Positions 61,538 to 64,000 of a DNA stretch of 64,000 bases are shown in pieces (position 1 is the stretch's first letter; every line of letters starts with the position of its first letter). Both the position numbers and the translations under genes were made by a program. Source of the DNA: Gloeophyllum trabeum ATCC 11539 (taxonomy: Eukaryota; Basidiomycota; Agaricomycetes; Gloeophyllales; Gloeophyllaceae); contig NW_006920412.1 in assembly GCF_000344685.1 (NCBI RefSeq), positions 2,858,856 through 2,922,855 of the forward strand, given 5' to 3'. Under the pieces are notes generated by a model that saw only the letters and a program-made list of their open reading frames with translations, was not told the origin of the DNA and made no database searches.

Positions 61538-62198
61538 CGTTCTTCGGCTGTTTCAACGGGAGTGGGCAGGCTAGGAGGGAGGCAGGAAGATTAATGGCAC
61601 TGGGCGTCTTTTAAAGGATCCGCAGAGCGGCGACGAGTCCTGTTCTCAGGATGCTTAGGGACAGATCCCGAACCCAATTGCGATGCCCGCAGCGTGTCTT
61701 GACATGATCCACCAGCCAGTCTCGCACGCCAATTCTGGAGCGCGTATGGCTCCGGCTTTGGAAGAGACCTCCATGTATAGCGGTCTCGCTTTCCCGTCCA
61801 GACAGTCCTTTGGAGATAGAATTTCGTGTATGACAGCATAACCGGTCACGATAGCCTACCATGTACCTGATGACTCTCAACGTGTTGTCAGGCCTGGAGC
61901 TCGGGTCGATGGCCGACGATATATCCGCAGGAGTGTGCGCCTGGCTCCGCCCAAGACGCGTAGAACGACTTCGAAAAAATCTAGATGTTCGTTCATAAAG
62001 CAGAACTCAGGAAATGAACGCGTTCGATATTGGCATGGGAGACGATGGAGGAGGACAAGGTTCACAAAGTGCAAATGAAAAGGGCAGTGGTCGGGGTACC
62101 CGTACCAATTCCCACGGCTGTGGCACCCTGTATAACGATTTCCAACTGCGTCGCGTCTCTTTCCAACATCGACTCTCGCGATGCCAAACCGGTAGACA
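61538..62198. promoter_or_regulatory. Divergent intergenic region between trehalose phosphorylase and the TFIIB-like gene
   Basis: The two start codons are 661 bp apart on opposite strands. A TATA-like TTTAAAAG (minus strand, about 61612-61619) is placed for the trehalose phosphorylase. Long minus-strand frames that overlap the start of the TFIIB-like gene (to 62602) show no motif and are taken as antisense shadows. Confidence 0.4.
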
Positions 62199-64000
62199 AT
62201 GGCGGCCGGACGCTGCAAGGCATGCGACTCGAAGACCATCTTCGACGCCGAGGTCGGCTCGAACATATGTACGTCGTGCGGCACCCTCGAAGACCCAAGC
62301 CAGTCTGTGCTCGCATCGCACTTTGACTTTGCCCGGAATGGCGACTCGACGCGCGACTTTCCCTTGTCTAATGTCAACACGGACGCTCTCAGGTCTCTGC
62401 GGAACAAGAACGGTTGGAACATAGCCGGTAGCACCAAAGAAGTGCGCGAGAACCGAAACATGGTGAGTATCTCCCTCGGACCTCCCTGACGTGAACTGAA
62501 TGGCCGTCCGTGTTCGCAGGTTGCAATGCAGAAGTTCGTGCATTCCGTTGCTGGCTCGCTGGGACACCCCGGACTAGTTCCGCGCGCCCTCACACTGTTC
62601 AACCAGGCGCGAGGAAAAACACCGAAGTTTCGCTGGGGTCACAAGGCCAAGTGCCTCGCGGGGGCTTCTTTGGCTATTGCTCTCAGAGAATCAAACAAAG
62701 CGGATTCGTTACGTGACATCTCGGTAAGTATTGCCTTTGGCGCAGTGCATCTGGCGATAGCCCTAGACGTCCTCAGATTATTTACCTTTTCTTTGTTATC
62801 AAGGAACTAGGATGATAGACGACATAGCGTCTTGATTAGTTCTCATGAGTAACCCCGGAGCTAGGTGTTCGCTCGCATGACGAGGGCCAATGAGTAGAAG
62901 GGAGATTGGCGTTGTGAGAGGTCCGTCAGAGTGCTATGGTCCGTTCACCTCGTCTAGGCCTATCGTCCGCTGCAGTGGCTCTTATGCGTGAGTGAGGAAT
63001 AGATGCTGATACACTCTTTTCAGTATCTCATTGACGAGCCGCATGCTTCTGTGGCTCGTTCTTTCGTTCACATCTCTCGCACCCTGAACCTCCCCATTGC
63101 CCCCTCCGATCCGACGCACTACCTCCCCGTTCTCCAGACTCACCTTTTGTCACTTCTCCAATGCCCGCCGGGTTCCGCTTCGTCATCGACTGCTACAACT
63201 TCCACTGCTCTACCCGCCAATCTCATAGAGGCTATCACGCCCTTAATACCTAACCTGACCAGCATAATCAGAACAGCAACTTCCATTTGCTCTCTTATAT
63301 ACCCCTCATCTGTCGATACCCTCAACCCTTCCCCTACAACCCTCTCCTCCCTCGCCTCCCTCCCCAACCCACCCACAGCAGTCGCCGCACTAATTCTCTC
63401 CCTCGAAGGCGAACTCCAGCGCCCGCTCCCACAACACTCCGTCCTGGCAGATAAACTAGGCGTCCGGGTAGGCGCGGGCAAAGCTGCAGTGATGCAGCGG
63501 TACAAGTTGATCGCGGAAGCAGTGCTCACGGGCGTGGAGAGCGTCCCCTGGCTTACGAAACACGAAAAGCGCAGTGGCGGGCGGAGTAAAGTCCCCAAGG
63601 CCACCGTCGTGGTGCAGGGATTGAAAGACGTGCTGAGGTTCTGGGAAGACATATGGAAAGGCGGGGCGGTGCCGGAGAGGCCGCAGCTGGAGCTGGAGGA
63701 AGATGAAGATTCGGGAGCGTGGAGCGGGGACGAGGCGGAGAGCGTTGGGGCGTCGTCGACGGGGAGTGAGGGCAGTGCGAGGTCGTTGAGCTCGGTGGAT
63801 AGCGCTGCGACATCGAGGAAGAGGAAGCGGGGCAGCCGCAAGGTGACGCAGGCTTCGCAGTACCTGCTCAATCCCCTCTCAACTTCTGTGCCGCCTTTGC
63901 CTGGCTCGTCAGGGGCAGGGATAGCCTCGAACGCTCGTGCGACACTCGGCGTTCCGGATACGTTCTCGCCGGCGCATCTATTGACTGCTCACGTATCGTC
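62199..64000 (+). CDS. TFIIB-type zinc-ribbon transcription factor, Brf1-like (partial, 3' end outside)
   Basis: A TFIIB-fold factor, probably the RNA polymerase III initiation subunit Brf1 or a close relative. The ATG at 62199 leads into a zinc ribbon, CKACDSKTIFDAEVGSNICT then SCG (CX2C...CX2C), followed by a linker. After an intron comes a first cyclin-like fold: MQKFVHSVAGSLGHPGLVPR, HKAKCLAGASLAIALRES, and, past a long intron, ASVARSFVHISRTLNLPIAP. The next region (VLADKLGVRVGAGKAAVMQR, YKLIAEAVLTGVESVPWL) fits a second helical repeat. The frame continues through an acidic Ser-rich stretch and a basic SRKRKRGSRK to the window edge, so the C-terminal Brf1 domain cannot be checked. A non-Brf TFIIB paralogue is the alternative. 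Confidence 0.65.

Noticed and set aside
61877..62602. 241-codon minus-strand open frame
   Set aside because: It is antisense to the zinc-ribbon exon of the TFIIB-like gene and has no recognisable motif; likely a shadow.

Overview
The window looks like a chromosomal segment of a mushroom-forming basidiomycete (Agaricomycetes; species not determinable from the sequence alone). The reasons are genes broken by many short introns of about 50-60 nt, two integral membrane proteins of the basidiomycete-typical DUF6534 and DUF6533 families, a fungal trehalose phosphorylase, a secreted GH5 endoglucanase, and two multi-intron cytochrome P450 genes. No bacterial operons, rRNA, convincing tRNA or CRISPR arrays were seen.

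Left part (1-27.3 kb) is loose accessory territory. It opens with the 3' end of a Ty3-like LTR retrotransposon (gag zinc knuckles, purine tract, LTR) and a 482-bp palindromic foldback element. Next come a DUF6534 membrane protein (minus strand), then a loosely spaced set of metabolic genes: P450, cyclopropane-fatty-acid-synthase-like methyltransferase, alpha/beta hydrolase, a C-terminal relic of a short-chain dehydrogenase, a small conserved fungal protein, a flavin-dependent monooxygenase and a DHA14-type MFS exporter. A DUF6533 membrane protein closes the stretch. Together these could oxidise, methylate or cyclopropanate, hydrolyse and export a lipid-like metabolite, but there is no PKS, NRPS or terpene synthase, so a cluster is a hypothesis only.

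Middle part (27.6-38.5 kb): the nucleolar protein Pol5/MYBBP1A, divergently transcribed from a Ser/Pro-rich protein with many SP/TP sites, then a second intact P450 whose haem-binding cysteine lies on an 11-nt exon, then a 1.7-kb stretch without a recognised gene.

Right part (38.5-64 kb) is dense and mostly conserved: MSH3, ATP12, an ALKBH1-like dioxygenase, LETM1, an SHR3-type ER chaperone, a mitochondrial RsfS/Atp25-like protein, a GH5 endoglucanase, an M1 aminopeptidase, trehalose phosphorylase, and the start of a TFIIB-type (Brf1-like) factor cut by the window end. Several pairs are head-to-head with only 135-245 bp between start codons, implying shared promoters.

Gene ends were set by splicing the reading frames by eye, matching donor/acceptor sites and family motifs; internal exon edges were not all resolved, and no database search or transcript data was available.
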